DNA of 64,000 nucleotides from Toxoplasma gondii ME49. Lineage: Eukaryota; Apicomplexa; Conoidasida; Eucoccidiorida; Sarcocystidae. The translations under genes were made by a program, and so were the position numbers. Below the pieces are notes generated by a model that saw only the letters and a list, made by a program, of their open reading frames with translations, was not told where the DNA came from and made no database searches. Location of the stretch: positions 4,305,137-4,369,136 of the forward strand of contig NC_031477.1 of assembly GCF_000006565.2 (NCBI RefSeq), written 5' to 3'. The stretch's first letter is position 1. Each line of letters starts with the position of its first letter. Below are positions 1 through 11,110 of the stretch, in pieces.

Positions 1-560
1 TGTTCGACGGACCCTTTCAGCGTCGTTCCCACTTCGTCTGCAACCGCTTTAAGTTGCCCCAGAACAACCGCCAGCTTCTCCATGGCAACGCTAGCTTCTT
101 TGCGGGATTTGTCTGCCTCCATCCACGACAGCTGCATGCCACCAAGGCTGCGGAACTGCGCCGGGTCGGTGGGCAAGCCGCCCTGTTTGATGTTTTCCAG
201 ATGGGCTGCCAGTTCCTCTTTGAACGCGGTGGCGTCAGCCTTTGCGGAGGCTAGCAGCCGGAAGCTTTCTTGGTATAGCTCCTGGATCCGTTGCATCAAC
301 GCAGTCGCCAGAGCGTCCGGACTCGACACGGCATCCTCCAATGATTCATCGCGGTTTTCCGCCGCTTCGTCTTGCCGGCTTGCTTCCTCAACTTCGGCGA
401 CGACGGCCTCCGTCGCAGACACAGGGTCTACGTCAGCACGTGCCGCCGACGCGATGTGGGTTGTGACACCGCAAAAAGCCAGCAAAACGCACAAAACGAA
501 GAGGGTCCGCAGCGGGCGTCGACCCTCCTCCCCCCATCTGGTAAACTGGCAGTACATCAT
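1..560 (-). CDS. Secreted helical protein, N-terminal part (runs off left edge)
   Basis: The reading frame is open on the minus strand from an ATG ATG pair at 560-555 to the window edge, giving about 186 residues. Residues 1-18 are basic, 19-34 form a hydrophobic core (TLFVLCVLLAFCGV), and an A-S-A site near residue 39 suits signal-peptidase cleavage. The rest is acidic then helix-forming, rich in Ala, Glu, Lys and Leu, with likely coiled coil from about residue 85. No catalytic motif or known family is visible. A protein with signal peptide and helical body would enter the secretory route (dense granule, rhoptry, parasitophorous vacuole or plastid), but the destination is inference. The second ATG may be used instead. 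The gene is truncated by the window, so further exons and the stop are unseen. Confidence 0.7.
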   Translation of the reverse strand, partial: MMYCQFTRWGEEGRRPLRTLFVLCVLLAFCGVTTHIASAARADVDPVSATEAVVAEVEEASRQDEAAENRDESLEDAVSSPDALATALMQRIQELYQESFRLLASAKADATAFKEELAAHLENIKQGGLPTDPAQFRSLGGMQLSWMEADKSRKEASVAMEKLAVVLGQLKAVADEVGTTLKGSVE

Positions 561-2662
561 GGAACAGAACAAGGTCTCACCTGAAAACATTTACTCCAGC
601 AGGCAGTTGCTTTGCCTGACGCACGGGCACGTGTGACAGCGTAATCAACCGATCAACTGTGAACTGGGCGTCGCGCAAGTCATCTGGCAAAGGAGGCAAT
701 CTATTTGCAGGCGAAGAGCCACAGCAAGGCCCGTGAAAGCGTGCTCGGACACAGCCCCCGCCTTGAGCATGCAACGCTGCATGCTCTGCAAGGCGAAACA
801 GAGGGGCCCGGTGGGGTTGTGCCTGCTACGAGCCAGCAAAAGAGGGTAAACTCTCTATATCTCAAACCAAAAACAGATCCAAGATGCAAGGAGGAAGTGT
901 TGTTTATTTCTGCAAACAGGTACTAGGAGCATGAGGAATCTTCGAGGCCCAGGCATTCTTGAGGCACAGAATGAAGCAACCACCTGAGGACGCTGGCAAG
1001 TGCCGGGCCGTCGATGTCGCCCGACCTCCTGTGGCACACGTTGCAGCGGCACTAACTGGCAGCCGTCCGCCAGCTACACTACCTTCTTTTCTCCGCTGCG
1101 TCTACGAGTTCTCCCTGCCTAAACAGTCCTGTAAGTTCTGAAGAGTGCATCACGGACGCGTGGTGAGAACATAGATCCTTTTTTCGAAGACAACCACAAA
1201 AGCGAGATTTGCTGTTGTCTATGCGGGCCCTGCAACAGGGACAGCGTATGTGCCTCAGAAAGTAGCCTGCTTTATCAGAGTAAAAATCAACCAGTATAAT
1301 GTTGAGCGCATAGAGATGATACTCTGTGACGTTTCATCTGCTTCAGAGTAACTGCCATGGCAAAATGCTTTGCCAGACATTGGAAAAACTCTTGTCGAAC
1401 GACCTCTAAGGGTCTACACCCTCTGGCCGCCTGTAGGCAGAGGCGCCAACCGAGTTTCGGTTTCAAAGGTCCGCCTGACCCGGTGAAAACGAACGTCATG
1501 AGACACTAATTTGTTTCACCAAAATAGCCGCGTCATTTCTTGCTTTGCGAGATGAACAGACAGTGAGCCCCATTCATGTTACGTAGACAGACGGCACAGA
1601 CAGGCCTGACAATGTATGAAGTCGGCCTCCTAGTGCCGTGGTGATTACGGTCGTTCCATGAAAATATAATTTTCTTCGACCACATGAGCGAAAGGCAACT
1701 TCTATCACGACCGCAAGATTTTTCCTGTGTGTTCAGCATACTGAAAGTGTTTGCTTCCCTTTGTTCTTCTGAGTGTGACGCAGCCCACTGTGTCGCCGCG
1801 CCACCATTTCCTTGCTGCGACCAGCCCCATCCATATGGGGCATATTGCCTTCTTGTTAGTCCCAGGGTAGTCGCACTGCTCAAAGTGGCTGTGATTTAAA
1901 CGCCGATACATGTGGCAAGACTGTAATTGCTGAGTGTATCGTGGGGTAAGGTCGTTTTTGCGTCACACTTTATACGCTAGTTCAAAGGCTTGTTATAATC
2001 GTATTCGATACTGCTGCCCCACAGCACCGGGATATGATTTTCTAGCTCCTCCGTATGCTAAATGAACAAGGCATCTCAAATCACAGCACACGCATCAGGT
2101 ATATCACGCACATGGCACCGACGGTACCATCGATCACGGAACTCTGGTTCTTGGATGCCGTTAGTGCTCTGCTTGATCTGCACTATCGTCAATGAGATCC
2201 ATGATTGTACTTGATAAATGGAAGAAACAAGATGAGGTAGGGTTTCATCGTAGCCTAAAACACGAACATCAGGCACACAGTCGAGACTCTAAATACTATT
2301 TCAGTTCACTGCACCCCTCCCGTGGAGGGCTATTGTTAACAGCAATTTACTCCCGAGATCTTGTACCGACTGCTAGAGTTTCTCCTTCGATCCAAGGTGC
2401 ATCCACTTGATCATCACGATCTACAATTCAGTTCGCTTTACACCGTCGCCCCATTGTTGCCCAGGGATTCGTGGTTGACGGCGTCGCTATATCCGAAGCC
2501 TCACTTTCCACTCAGTGAGACCGCCGCCACCAAAACTGTACCATATGAGGTAGCAGCTTATGCTTGTGCAATTCGCGCGACAGAAAATTAATGCCTCTGA
2601 ATAACCAGACGGATACGCTCAAATGGATACCCGTGTCACTGTTGCGCTGGAAATGACTCTTC
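561..2662. other. Intergenic region, no recognised gene
   Basis: This should contain the promoter and 5' UTR of the minus-strand secreted-protein gene on its left. Only short reading frames occur, on both strands, and none shows a conserved motif or a coherent set of splice sites. I see no tRNA, rRNA or repeat array in it. Confidence 0.5.
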
Positions 2663-3112
2663 CTATGAAACGCAGGCTTCTGCTCTCTTTACGAGTTCTG
2701 AAAAGACCTCTGCTTCCGGTAGAAACGGAATGTGAACTAACGACACAGTGGGAGTTTCACAAGCGAGAATCCATGTGGTCGTTCCTCTCTCTGTGACGTC
2801 AATTTGAACGAAACTAGTTTTCTCGTGTTCTCCACATAGGACAAACGCCAAATTCGGATGCTGCGAGTTCATACGGACTCTTCCTAATCTCAGTGAAGAA
2901 GTCTCAGTCGCAGGTTGCAACTTCCCGAGTGGTACACAGCCCAGAAAAGCACCTTGCACGTATTCTTCCAGATGGTTGCTGTGTTGTCCTTCTTCTAAAG
3001 GCACAGAGAACACCCCGCCAAGGGCAATGGCAGTTGTATCGAGTCTTTGCTTCCTTTGATTTTTGAAGCCAGCGCACATCCATCTGAAGGACGCGCTCAA
3101 AATACGTGGCAT
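2663..3112 (-). CDS. Possible small hypothetical protein (149 residues)
   Basis: A single ATG-started frame of 149 codons ends in TAG at 2663. Composition is protein-like: alternating hydrophobic stretches (IALGGVFSVPLEEG, NLAFVLCGEHEKTSFVQIDV, VSLVHIPFLPEAEVF) suggest a compact beta-rich fold, and the C-terminus is helical (SELVKRAEACVS). I do not recognise a family. It could be a one-exon gene. It could also be the last exon of a longer minus gene: a short frame beginning MKLEELFDASMNALSW starts at 3388, but I found no convincing donor joining the two. A non-coding origin cannot be excluded. Confidence 0.35.
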   Translation of the reverse strand: MPRILSASFRWMCAGFKNQRKQRLDTTAIALGGVFSVPLEEGQHSNHLEEYVQGAFLGCVPLGKLQPATETSSLRLGRVRMNSQHPNLAFVLCGEHEKTSFVQIDVTERGTTTWILACETPTVSLVHIPFLPEAEVFSELVKRAEACVS

Positions 3113-4213
3113 CTTTGAGCGCAGGCGTTATCGTGTGGCAAGTGGATGGTTGGCATAGATCGTGAAGGCCTCTTTGTTTGCCGAATCTAAGTTCTATTGT
3201 GCTGATCCACATTGACCAAACAGGACATCTAATGGCAGCAATGAAGGATCCTGAAAACTCACGCGGAGGTGACACCATTGCTGCAGCATGCAGCGTGTCT
3301 AACGATTTGTGGCAACTGGGAGCGCTGCAGACGGGACGCGCCAAGAGAGAGCATTCATAGAGGCGTCAAACAGCTCTTCAAGTTTCATGCATATGCCTTT
3401 TTCTGTGTTTGAAGGATCTTGTCGAGACCGACTCCAACAGCGGCGGTCGCGATCGTCTAGATACATGTGATTGAGAACGCGCACATGACCATAAGCTTGC
3501 ACTGTGTTGCCAGGGGGGCTTGGTACTTGAGTGGTCCAGTATGCTCTCTGACACCGGTCTACAGCAGGCAAACCTAGTCATCACTGCATATATTCTGTCT
3601 ATGGCAGTTTCAAGTCTTGCACGAAAGCAGTTTTTCGTTTTTAGATGCTCTACTCGATTGCCGATAGCGGCGGTCGCGTGAATCGATACTGCAGTCGCCC
3701 ACCTTTGCGCGGCCACAGCGAGCCTGCTGTGAAGTTTCGCGGGTAGAGGTATTGCTATTCTCCGTGTCATTTCGCGCGGAAGAAGGAAGGCTCTTGCATC
3801 CGCAGCAATCTCACTGCATGCCAACGCATCTTTTATTCTCGGAAATGTCTTGCTGAAAGCGGATTTTCCCTCAACAGTCGAAGTTGCGCAGGCATATCTC
3901 TTGTATTGGGCTGCGCATGCCCAGACACAAATCGGAGCATTGCAGCATAGGTTTCGGCCTTGCTTGATCCTATGCGGACCCCCCTTGTTTCTCTGTTTTA
4001 TTCTGAAGTCAGCACCGTCAAATTGAGCGCCTCTCTGCTCCGGGGACTGCGCTTGCATGTGGCTGTCCAGTCTGCCAGAGCTCGGAGCGGCGTGTCTCAG
4101 CTACTCATCGGGAGATCGTACCGCCGCCAAGAAAAAACATTTCTATTCTGCGGTCCTCCTTAGGTGGACGCGTGTTCCCTCAGATCGTGCAAAAGATAAC
4201 CGAACAGTTCGAA
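3113..4213. other. Intergenic region upstream of ATC
   Basis: This holds the presumed promoter and 5' UTR of the aspartate carbamoyltransferase gene (plus) and, if real, upstream parts of the small minus-strand gene. A 226-codon open stretch exists on the minus strand (3378-4058), but it lacks recognisable motifs. Confidence 0.45.
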
Positions 4214-7200
4214 ATGGAGGACAGCAAGGATAAAGCTGCTTTTTCTACTTTTTGCCGACAGGTATGTGCGAGTGACTCAAGTCAGGAATCCCGTCGCTTC
4301 TGTACACGATACATACTCCCCGTGTTCGGCTTCTCAGGAGCGCCTTCGCTTTCAGTCTAAACGCTGTTTTCTCGCCGCGTTTTACCGTACCATGTGTGTT
4401 CTGTTGTTGTACCCCGACGCTTGCAATCGCGTGTGCTGTTCACGTGCTGCTGCGCGCCGCCTCATCAGTCTGACGACAGGATGCAAAGCAAACCGTGGCT
4501 GCTACAAAACTGTTTGTATCTTTACTTTTAATCACTACGTTTGAGTTGTTTGTGTCACAGAAACGTTCATCTCATAATCTTGTTGCTGGCAATGTTGTCA
4601 TGGAAGCGAACCCAGAGCGTAACCGCCGCTGTGTGCTATCCCCTGCGCTCAGCTGTCCGCGGCCTTCCGCCATGACCTTATCCAGCGTGCGGAAGAGAAG
4701 TTTTTCAGGTCACAACTCACTTCAGTGTCCAGGCTCTCCCCTCCAGATGTTGTCCTTTTTGTTGCCGTGGCCTCGCAACTCCGCCAGCTTCTCCTGAAAA
4801 GCGAACGCGACGCTGCAGCCTGTCCTGGCACTCTCTCCGAGACATCTGTCCAGAATGGCTGCAGCGAAGGCGCGTGGTGTGAGCTTCTCCAGGTGCGTGT
4901 GCGATCTGCGTTCATTCACGTCTCGCTGGAGTGCGTTTCAGAAATTCCTAGCATCACCGTTCGTCACGGTTATCCCTGCCGTCTTCGTCTTGAGATCGGA
5001 GACCGGCTGTTGATTTTTTTTCTTTCGCACGGACAACCGCTCAAGACCACGATGGTAAGCGTGGGCTGTGTTTGGCGGCTGTCTTCGTGTGTGTTTTGAC
5101 GACGTGGTCTAACACGAGTTTTACCCCCTGTTGGTGGAAGTATGCACGGGAGCTTCTGGAGTTGAGCGCCTCTTGCAGCTGTTTTGAAGAGAGTTGTTTT
5201 CTGGATCTTGTCATCTGTTCGCTTTGTCGCATGCAGGGGAAAAACATCGCAACGGTGTTTTTCGAGCCCAGCACTCGCACGCGGTGCTCTTTTGAGGCCG
5301 CCACCCTTAGGCTGGGGGGCCGGGTTATCAGCTGTGGCGACATGCAGGTAATTTGGGCGAGAAGAGTCTTTGGTGAACGCAAACCCGGATACACACAAGC
5401 GAGTAATGCTTCTCAAGTTGCTTGTGTGTACTTGGCTTCCCCCGTATACTGCGTACTTTTTAGAATCAGATCAAAAGCGTACAGTCGAGTCAAGCTCGTC
5501 GACTTGCCTGTATCTATTGGGCCCGCAGTGTACTTAGGATGAGGCCAAAAAAGTTCACTTCGGAGTTTCTATTTCAGGACATCGTCCTTCGGACGTTATA
5601 GTATTTCATAGCGATCAAAAAGGCAAACATCTATTATTCTAACTGAACTAATTCACATTTTTCGAAAATGAGAACTACAAATACAGGAAAGGTATATTCT
5701 GAGATGTGCGAGCTTCTCGGATCAGACCAAACGTGGTGACGAACGGCACCGGAAAACAGGAGGTTAGGGTAGCTCCTGAAAATATAGAAACAACTTCCAA
5801 ACCCCACGCTTGATCTACGTTAGTCGAGTCACGTCTTTAACTCGGAGTTCCATTTTCTACGTTGTTTGAAGACGACTAGACGCACTCATTCAGCAGCGAA
5901 CTTCGGTGGCGGTGCGAAGGCCAATCAGCGCGGAAGGCCAAGAGGTGGCCTGAAGCGCGCGGCATTTGACTGAGAATAATTCCAAAAATCCCAAGTAGAT
6001 GTTGATACAGGACACGGTCTGCAGACGAAAGACGGTACAGCAAAGCAGGTGAAAAGAGTGGGCAACCACAAGCTGCGTAGCCCTTATTTTCTCTTGTCTC
6101 TGCAGACGAATTCCTCCACTAAGAAGGGAGAGTCTCTGGAGGACAGCATTCGCATGTTTGCAGCTTACAGCGACTGCATCGTGCTCCGACACCCCGAGAA
6201 GGTACGCAGAAGGTTTTTTCGTTTGTATCGATCTGGTGGAAGATCTGTGGGTGAAAACATATGTTCGCTGTGGTGTTAATAAACATGGCACGGCTCCTTC
6301 CCATATCTTTCGTCTTCGCTGTTGTTCAAATGTTCGTTGTGGCTCTGTCAACGGGGGAAAATTGCTGCGAAAAATTGCTCTGCTTATATACAGACGTTGC
6401 CAAGACACTGGTTTCCCGTCGCGTACTAAGACGTTTGTTTCCCTTCACGACCATTCACTCAAATGGATAGTTTCCACGTGGTCAGAGAGAGTCACTTCCA
6501 CTTTTGTGTTAGACATTCTTTGGCACATGTCGACAGCCTATTTCGTATTTCTGTGTATTGTAGAGCATGAGACTCGAGGACGAATGGAGTTACTTTCTAA
6601 GCACTGAATAGTACGCTAGCCAGTACCACTCAAAGCCATGCTTGCCTCCATCACCTCGCTTTCGCCTTCGGTCTTTCTCTCAGGGCTCTATGGAACGCGC
6701 AACCCGGGCCTTGAAAGACGTGCGAGTGGGAAGGCCGCCTTGCTGTTTGCTCAGTGCGGGCGACGGAGCAGGGGAACACCCGACGCAGGCTCTTCTCGAT
6801 TTGCTGACTGTCGTTCAGCTCCGCCCCCGCTGGTGGGAGGCGCAGCTCAAAAAGATTGAGGGCGACAGCAGCTGCATCCGAGATCCGAATGAGAAAAATA
6901 ACTTGGTCGAGCATCAACCCGAAGCGACGCTACGGGTGGCTTTTGTGGGGGACCTCAAGAACGGCAGGTAGGGCACTGATGGCACCCTGGTGGTAGCAAA
7001 GGCAGGAGTCGACATTGCGAGAGGGAAACAACAACACATCTGCAAGAGTATAGAGAAGCGGCGACACGCGGATGCCTAAACTCTATATTTGCAGTTTGTG
7101 GCTGTTCTGTAATTAGGTAGACGTGGGTCTTCACAATGTGACGGATTGCTTTGTTCAGGACTGTGCATTCTCTCGCGTTGCTTCTGTCGCGTTTCGACTG

Positions 7201-8549
7201 TCACTTGACAGCCGTCAGCACCGAGGCCTCGGCTCTGCCCGCAAGTGTCGCGGAACGCGTCCGAGAAAATTTCAAGGCTCAGGTAACAAACTCTATGACT
7301 TCATTGCTTTGTTCAAGGCGAGCTTGCATGCACCCAGTTTAAGTTGTAACTTATTTGGAAACTGTAGACATTGAGAGTGTTGTTTCAGTAGACGCGTAGA
7401 ACATGTCCGGTGTTCCCGAAGTTTTATTTGCTGTGCTGTGTATCAAGGGGAGAAACAGTGGCCGATCTACCAAGTCAGGCCGTCCCCAACTCGACATGGT
7501 GAACGGGGGAAAACACTTTGACACGGCCCTTGCTCTATTGTCTTCCACTAGTGGGTTCTCTGAATTCGTCGTCACTGTAAAGCTTAGATTTGTGCTGCGG
7601 ACGAATGCGTCAGCACGTCAACTTTCTCAAGTTTCAGCAGTTTCGCCATTGCATGTGTGAGGCCCGTGTGACTCATTCGGGTCCGGCGACCCGACCTATG
7701 TGACTCACAGCCTGAAACCGGCGTTCTGTCGTTGAAACCAAGGGCATTCCTGAGTAGATAGGCAGGAGCGCTGGCGAATGCGTGTTCTCTGTATCCTTTG
7801 TTTCTACATTCCAGGGACTGTCTGGCGAAGAGAGACTTATCTGCTCGTCAGATTTCCCTGAGGCCATTCGGACATCTGACGTGTTGTACATGACTCGTCT
7901 CCAGTCTGAGAGGCTTGATCATCCAGTGGTGCCGACAAGCGGACAGCAGTTCCCTCCCAGCGACTATCAACTGACGCGAGGTCTGCTCGAGAAACATGCC
8001 CGCCCCCATTTGAAGGTAAGGAGTGAAAGCTAAGGAAACACGTGACAGTCGAAGCCCGGCAGAAGCAAAACGAGAGAATGTATAGCCATTAGCGAAGCAA
8101 TCAGTAACATTAAAAAAGCATTCAGTAACATTGAAAACACTCACGTCTAACCACTGAAGGAAGAGCTGGTATGAAGGCCTTGAACGTTCTCGCTGACTCA
8201 ATCTGTTGCGATACAGCCGAATGGGCGGTGTGGATTCAGGGCCACCACTGGTCAAGCTGGTGTCTGGCTACAGCCTAAACGTGGCCGCATTTACGGCAGA
8301 GTGGTGCACACCTCATAACTCTCAAGGATTCTCAGTAAAACGTGTCTCTGTTTAGTGCTGAGTTCATTGGGGTTCTTTCAGGTCATGCACCCTCTCCCTC
8401 GCCGTGAAGAGATCGCGGTCGACGTTGATGATACGAATCATTGCGCCTACTTTACCCAGGCTGAGAACGGACTCTACATGCGCATGGCGCTGCTGTCAGT
8501 CTTTTTGAATCGAGGCACAGCACGCATGCTTCTGGGTCAGGCGTCTTAA
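4214..8549 (+). CDS. ATC: Aspartate carbamoyltransferase (ATCase), 8 exons
   Basis: The enzyme condenses carbamoyl phosphate with L-aspartate to N-carbamoyl-aspartate in de novo pyrimidine synthesis (cytosol). Exons: 4214-4261, 4653-4892, 5237-5347, 6106-6201, 6684-6967, 7159-7282, 7815-8015 and 8382-8549. All introns are GT-AG and phases agree, giving 423 residues. Family landmarks occur in order: the carbamoyl-phosphate loop STRTR (exon 3), the 80s loop STKKGES supplied by the neighbouring subunit (exon 4), RHP (end of exon 4), HPTQALLDL and VGDLKNGR (exon 5), TVHS (exon 6), [10 protein letters not shown] (exon 7), and HPLPR (exon 8). All catalytic residues known from E. coli PyrB are present. 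It is a stand-alone ATCase, not a CAD fusion, with no leader peptide. An insertion of roughly 30 residues lies between the HPTQ helix and VGDLK. Exon 1 (16 codons) is the least certain: the start is the ATG at 4214, and an upstream exon is possible. Confidence 0.95.
8097..8138. repeat. 21-bp tandem duplication in last ATC intron
   Basis: Two adjacent 21-base units share the core TCAGTAACATT and differ at a few positions. They lie in the last intron of ATC, 80-240 bases before the final exon. No function is apparent. Confidence 0.65.
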
Positions 8550-9796
8550 TGGCCAGCCACAGCGGTCGGTGCGTGTGCTGTAAACGACGTATGTGACGTG
8601 AAATCCTCCACGGAGTTTCGGTTACTTCCGCTTCAGAAACCGTCTGCACATCCACCCGTAGATACACGAAAAAAACAACTTTGTGGATTGTGGCAGTTTC
8701 ACACCAACCGCCACTGCAGAGAGCGGGAAGTCCATTTGCAATTGTCTTGATACTTCCAGCTCAAGCAAGCTGCGCAGACTCGAGATGTACACAAGCGACC
8801 CAACTATTTGTCAGGAAAACTGTCCGTGCACAAAACAGACATCGGCGAGAGTAGAGCTTCGGCTGCCCAGAGAGGTCCCTTTTGTGTGTGAAAAGAGCCA
8901 TGCCTTTGATCGTATTACACGCACTACGTAGCCATTAGTAAAACACCTGTTTCTTGCCTGCCAGTAGGCCACGGAAGAACGGGATATACTGACGCAATGG
9001 CGCGGACAGTCCGGCGTCCATAAATATAGCTATCACTCAGCGTGTGCTAGCACGGCATCTCCTGTGTTTCGTGTAACAGCGCGCTATGCGGATGCCTGAA
9101 AACTGCTGTCCGTCGGTTCGAACGGGGACAACGGGGCTTGTGTAGAGCAGGCAGACTTAGCGAGTGTAGATGTGTTACAATGCCATGCTAGACTTTGAAA
9201 CAAGTCTTCAGCTCGTACGTAGATGCATCTGTTTGATTGCCTTGGTGTAGTTCGTGCAGGGTGAAACAAACATACCTAGAGGTGACGGAAACCGGCAAAG
9301 CGAGGCAAGGAAGGGAGAAAAGTTATACAATCTGTTGACATATTTGGTTTCGCTCGTGTATGGGCTCCACTCAGTTTCAGCGTCAGCGGAAAAAGCCCTT
9401 CCACGGACAGCACCGTCTTGCCTAGAAGAACGCCGTTGATAGATAAAAAGAACACATGAGCCACCAACGGTTCTGTGTAGGGTCACGGGAGACGGTAACA
9501 ACAAAGTCGCGTCCGTCTTCACGAAGTATCACCTGATCTGCAGATGAAGCACATTGTTCCTCTGAAACTAGCCCACCACTGTTAGGCGTCGTCTGAGGAT
9601 GTTTTGGCGCCCATGGGCGGTACTCTGGACTACTACACGACAAACGGACGATGAAGAATTCATGGTCATGGCGAACACGATTGCCAGTTGAAAACGCCAG
9701 ACAGCCTCCAGAGGACAGTAGCACGTGTAGGAAAAACCTTAGGACCAGCGAAGATTCACGAGGCACACTGTTGACGCTAAAGAAGACTCCTACGCG
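8550..9796. other. Intergenic region between convergent genes
   Basis: ATC (plus) and the helical/SPR-rich protein (minus) point towards this stretch, so it should hold their two 3' UTRs and poly(A) sites. Only short frames without motifs are present. Confidence 0.5.
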
Positions 9797-11110
9797 TCAC
9801 CCTCCCAGAAAAGCACTAGACATGGCACGACTCAGGGAAGGGGCAGGCTGCTCGTCCACAATGCTCCTGGGTGATCGGAGAGTCCTAGTTCCCAAGCGTA
9901 AACCGAGCCGTGGGCTAGAGATCGTCCTTTGTGGTTTTCTAAGTACGTCATCCATTGACCGGATCGTGGCGTCTCTCGCTAACGTCGGCCGCATTTCGTG
10001 TCGAGGCGACACGGTCCCCGGTCGTGGAGATCTTCGCGCGCCACGGGGAGAAGTCATTGACTCCCGCTCAACGTCACGTGTTCCATGCCTGTCTAACACT
10101 TGCTCGAGCAAGTCTGCAGCCGGTTCCCTGCTCGGCTCCCGAGAGCGCCGCCGAGTTCGATCCTTGCCCATTTCGTCTGCAACAGTCTTCTTGATATCTG
10201 CTGCCGCTTCTGTGATGCCGCCTAGTGCTTTGAACAACTGGGACAGCATCGTGCCTTCGCCATCAGCTATCCCCGGCTTCGCCGCCGGTGCACCGTGCAC
10301 GTGCTGCTCGACAGGTTTTTGCAGCGGCGCATCTCTCGGAGGTTCGAAACCTGGCTCGAAGGGGCCCTCTGGAGGCGGAGGTTCGCGCAGCCGAGGTATC
10401 ACATTATTGAGGGGATTCACACGAATGGCTTTAACCCAATCGGAGGCGTGCTTGAAAGACGTCTCAAAGTCCTGATGAAGCGTCCGAACGGTGTAGAAAG
10501 TAGGCTGTGGCCTGCCCGCATGAACTCCGGCGCTACACTCGTTCCTCATCTTTCGAAGCTGTTCAGCGTATAAGTCATTGAAGTAGAGACATTCGTCGAG
10601 CTCATGTTGAAGAATTTTGATAAGACGGCCTTGGTCTTTTACTTTCTTCAGTGCTCGGCAGGTAGCTTCCACTTGGCACGGATGAGTCGCTACCCACTTG
10701 TCCTCCTTTTCCTCTATGTGCATCAACTTGCGCTGGATAATCCATTCTAGCTTGGATGCTTTTCTGCAGTCCTCGTTAAACTGCTGCAGGCGTATGTCAA
10801 ATCCTTTCTTGAGCAGCAGAATGTCCTCGCTAGGTTCCGCCACCAGCTCTCGAGTTTTGGGACACACGTATGGCTCCACCAGTCTTTCCAGGCGCACTTT
10901 GTCACGCATGATCTCTTCATGTGCGTGAGTGAGAGCTGTGATCTGTGCTTGGTAAGTCCGAACCAGCGCTGGTACGCTCATGTCCTCGTCGGCAACGACG
11001 CCACTCGCGAGCAAAGGTGCCGGAGGCGCCTCTGCATAAGCGTTCCACTTCCATTGCGGTAGAGTCCTTTGCGAGTGAACGACGTAATTCGTGGGTCGTT
11101 GCACCCGCAT
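9797..11110 (-). CDS. Helical protein with Pro-rich hinge and SPR-rich tail (437 residues)
   Basis: One continuous frame runs from the ATG at 11110 (MRVQRPTNYV) to the stop at 9797. The frame stays open about 40 codons upstream but has no ATG there, and AG acceptor-like sites just upstream could splice a 5' UTR exon. Residues about 55-215 are strongly helical and charged, with likely coiled coil. A proline-rich hinge (REPPPPEGPFEPGFEPPRD) follows near residue 240. A second helical segment carries an RRRSREPSREP run. The last 90 residues are basic and hold five S-P-R tripeptides, possible proline-directed kinase sites. There is no signal peptide or membrane segment. I do not recognise the family. 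The architecture resembles cytoskeletal or pellicle proteins of coccidia, but that is inference only. Confidence 0.75.
   Translation of the reverse strand: MRVQRPTNYVVHSQRTLPQWKWNAYAEAPPAPLLASGVVADEDMSVPALVRTYQAQITALTHAHEEIMRDKVRLERLVEPYVCPKTRELVAEPSEDILLLKKGFDIRLQQFNEDCRKASKLEWIIQRKLMHIEEKEDKWVATHPCQVEATCRALKKVKDQGRLIKILQHELDECLYFNDLYAEQLRKMRNECSAGVHAGRPQPTFYTVRTLHQDFETSFKHASDWVKAIRVNPLNNVIPRLREPPPPEGPFEPGFEPPRDAPLQKPVEQHVHGAPAAKPGIADGEGTMLSQLFKALGGITEAAADIKKTVADEMGKDRTRRRSREPSREPAADLLEQVLDRHGTRDVERESMTSPRGARRSPRPGTVSPRHEMRPTLARDATIRSMDDVLRKPQRTISSPRLGLRLGTRTLRSPRSIVDEQPAPSLSRAMSSAFLGG

Noticed and set aside
3378..4058. 226-codon minus-strand open frame upstream of ATC
   Set aside because: No family motif, no coherent splice context, and it covers the presumed ATC promoter.
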